Shown: positions 5,292-6,526 of the stretch, in pieces
How the letters are laid out: the number at the start of each line of letters is the position of its first letter
How positions within the stretch are numbered: the stretch's first letter is position 1
Source: Haloarculaceae archaeon
Lineage (GTDB): Archaea; Halobacteriota; Halobacteria; Halobacteriales; Haloarculaceae
Direction of reading: 5' to 3'
Assembly (NCBI GenBank): GCA_018609945.1
Contig: JAHENO010000079.1
Span: 1-6,526 of the forward strand
DNA: 6,526 nt
The notes under the pieces: generated by a model
What the model saw: the letters and a program-made list of their open reading frames with translations, nothing else
Told to the model about the DNA's origin: nothing
Database searches by the model: none
Translations under genes and position numbers: made by a program

Positions 5292-6308
5292 ATGAATCCG
5301 CTCGCAGTCCCCGGAGCCGCGACGACACCGACGCCGGGAGGGTCCGTGGCGTCGCCCGGATGGGTCCCGGCCTGGGTGCCCGAGTGGGTGGTGCCCATCG
5401 TCGCGTCGCTCGTGGTGCTCGCGCTGGCGTGGCTGGTCGCACGCCTGCTGGTGCGACTGCTCGGCAGGCGGCTGGCCCGCCAGTTCGAGCGCCCCAGCCT
5501 CACCCGGACCGCACTCCGGGGCATCAAGCTCGGGGTCTTTCTGTTCGCGTTCCTGATCGTGCTCCGGATCAACGGCCTCGACCTGGGCAACATCGCGCTG
5601 TCGGTGACTGTCTTCTCGGCGGTGGTCGGTGTCATCCTGGCCCCGGTCGTCGGGAGCCTTATCAGCGGCATGTTCCTGCTGGCCGACCAGCCCTACGAGA
5701 TCGGCGACATGATCGAACTTTCCGGGGAGGGTGAGGGGAGGCGCGGGTTCGTCGAGGACATCACCCTCCGGTACACGAAGATATTCACTCTCGACAACAC
5801 GTTCCTGGTGGTCCCCAACGGGAACATCCGCGAGCGAGACGTGATCAACTACTCGGCCGAGGACCCTCGCACGCGCCAGACGCTCGACGTACTGGTCACC
5901 TACGAGAGCGACATCGAGGCGGCCCAGCGGTTGATCGAGAATAGCGCCCGCGCGACCGACCGGGTCATCGAGGGGGGGCCGCGCATCCGCGTCGGCGCGG
6001 CCCGCTATCCCGCCCACCCCGACTGTCTCATCGGCACCTTCGGGGACCACGGGGTGCTCTTGCGGCTGCGCTACTGGGTGGACGAGCCCTACCGCCTCCA
6101 GACCGTCCGCTCGGAACTCCAGGAGCGCGTCTGGGACGCCCTCGCGGAGGCCGACGTCGAGATCGCCTACCCGCACTCGCACCTGTACTTCGACGAGACG
6201 AGCGGCGAGCTGGAGGTCGCGATGCGAGAGGCGGCGCGGCCGGCCGAGCGCCCCGCCAGTGAAGGGAGTGCCATAGAGGAGGCCGGCCCGAATTCCGAGT
6301 CCGGGTAG
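5292..6308 (+). CDS. MscS-family mechanosensitive ion channel
   Basis: This 338-residue membrane protein probably acts as a tension-gated channel that releases solutes on hypo-osmotic shock. After a Pro/Gly-rich, probably external N-terminus (1-30) come three hydrophobic segments: about 32-57, 78-94 and 98-131. The third is rich in Gly and Ala and would line the pore (AVVGVILAPVVGSLISGMF). The family beta domain follows: PYEIGDMIEL (134-143), GFVEDITLRYTKIFTLDNTFLVVPN (152-176) and the INYS motif (185-188). A mixed alpha/beta cytoplasmic domain then runs to the motif IAYPHSHLYF (291-300). The last ~40 residues are acidic and probably disordered. Length is slightly above that of E. coli MscS, mostly through the two termini. 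The ATG at 5292 fits the promoter box; the much longer upstream reading frame is antisense to rtcB. It is divergent from rtcB. Confidence 0.93.
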   Translation: MNPLAVPGAATTPTPGGSVASPGWVPAWVPEWVVPIVASLVVLALAWLVARLLVRLLGRRLARQFERPSLTRTALRGIKLGVFLFAFLIVLRINGLDLGNIALSVTVFSAVVGVILAPVVGSLISGMFLLADQPYEIGDMIELSGEGEGRRGFVEDITLRYTKIFTLDNTFLVVPNGNIRERDVINYSAEDPRTRQTLDVLVTYESDIEAAQRLIENSARATDRVIEGGPRIRVGAARYPAHPDCLIGTFGDHGVLLRLRYWVDEPYRLQTVRSELQERVWDALAEADVEIAYPHSHLYFDETSGELEVAMREAARPAERPASEGSAIEEAGPNSESG

Positions 6309-6309
6309 C

Positions 6310-6526
6310 TCAGGGGGAGACGGTGACGACCTCGCAGTCGAGTCCCTCCTCGAGGAACCGCTCGATGTCGGGGTCGTCGATGAGCCGCCGGATCATCTGC
6401 CGCCACCGGCCGGCCTGTTTCTTCCCGATGACGACGACGTCTGCGCCCTCGGCGACGACTTCCTCGAGGATCGTCTCCTCGACTAGCAACCCGTTCCGGA
6501 CGACGTAGCGGGTGTTGGAGAGTGGC
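6310..6526 (-). CDS. universal stress protein-like protein, C-terminal part
   Basis: This is the last ~71 residues of a leftward gene whose start is outside the window, ending at TGA (6312-6310). The visible part reads NTRYVVRNGLLVEETILEEV, then AEGADVVVIGKKQAGRWRQM and a C-terminal strand CEVVTVSP. A helix, then the ADVVVIG strand, then a basic loop and a final hydrophobic strand before the C-terminus is the layout of UspA-fold proteins. The usual glycine-rich nucleotide loop (G-x2-G-x9-G-S/T) is not complete: only G-KKQA-G is seen, and the RRLIDDPDIERF helix replaces the second half. So ATP binding is doubtful and the family call is moderate. The stop lies 1 nt from the convergent channel stop, leaving no room for a separate terminator. 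Confidence 0.6.
   Translation of the reverse strand, partial: PLSNTRYVVRNGLLVEETILEEVVAEGADVVVIGKKQAGRWRQMIRRLIDDPDIERFLEEGLDCEVVTVSP

Noticed and set aside
5190..6182. N-terminal extension of rtcB by about 330 residues
   Set aside because: The frame runs antisense through the channel gene, is His/Arg/Asp-rich without family motifs, and ignores the promoter box 26-27 nt before ATG 5189. RtcB of about 486 residues is already full length.

Overview
The window is high-GC DNA with strongly acidic predicted proteins, strong preference for C/G at third codon positions, and archaeal-type promoters: AT-rich boxes centred about 26-28 nt before the start codon, with no Shine-Dalgarno. Together with an archaeal/metazoan-type RtcB, DUF371, DUF373 and DUF5800 proteins and an eIF2B-like protein, this points to a halophilic archaeon (class Halobacteria). 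I cannot name the genus.

Layout. (1) 2-673, plus strand: 3' part of an alpha/beta hydrolase whose start lies outside the window. (2) 674-906: no standard gene. On the minus strand it holds a 55-codon open stretch encoding a convincing transmembrane helix but no start codon. The stretch continues in frame from the stop of the next gene. (3) 910-2761, minus strand, read right to left: a DUF373 membrane protein, a DUF371 protein and a small DUF5800 protein. DUF373 and DUF371 are probably one transcript, and DUF5800 has its own promoter. (4) 2828-5189, minus strand: rtcB (tRNA-splicing/RNA ligase) followed 40 nt later by an eIF2B-alpha-like protein. The second lacks both catalytic residues of ribose-1,5-bisphosphate isomerase. 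(5) 5190-5291: a compact divergent promoter region with a 7-bp inverted repeat lying directly upstream of each TATA-like box. (6) 5292-6308, plus strand: an MscS-type mechanosensitive channel. (7) 6310-6526, minus strand: 3' part of a universal-stress-protein-like gene, ending 1 nt from the mscS stop.

The most interesting signal is inside rtcB. About 90 nt (4839-4928) switch abruptly to AT-rich codons that are rare in this genome (AGA, ATA, ATT, AAT, AAA, TGT) while the protein stays fully conserved. The tract is centred on the GYDIN/CGVR junction, the site where inteins interrupt archaeal RtcB proteins. It looks like the scar of past intein homing (co-converted flanks) followed by clean intein loss, or like an escape allele at a homing site.

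Functionally the right half combines RNA repair/tRNA splicing (RtcB) with an eIF2B-family sensor-like protein and, divergently, an osmotic safety valve (MscS). Apart from the shared promoter architecture, nothing here proves these genes work together. I see no rRNA, tRNA, CRISPR, transposase or convincing terminator.
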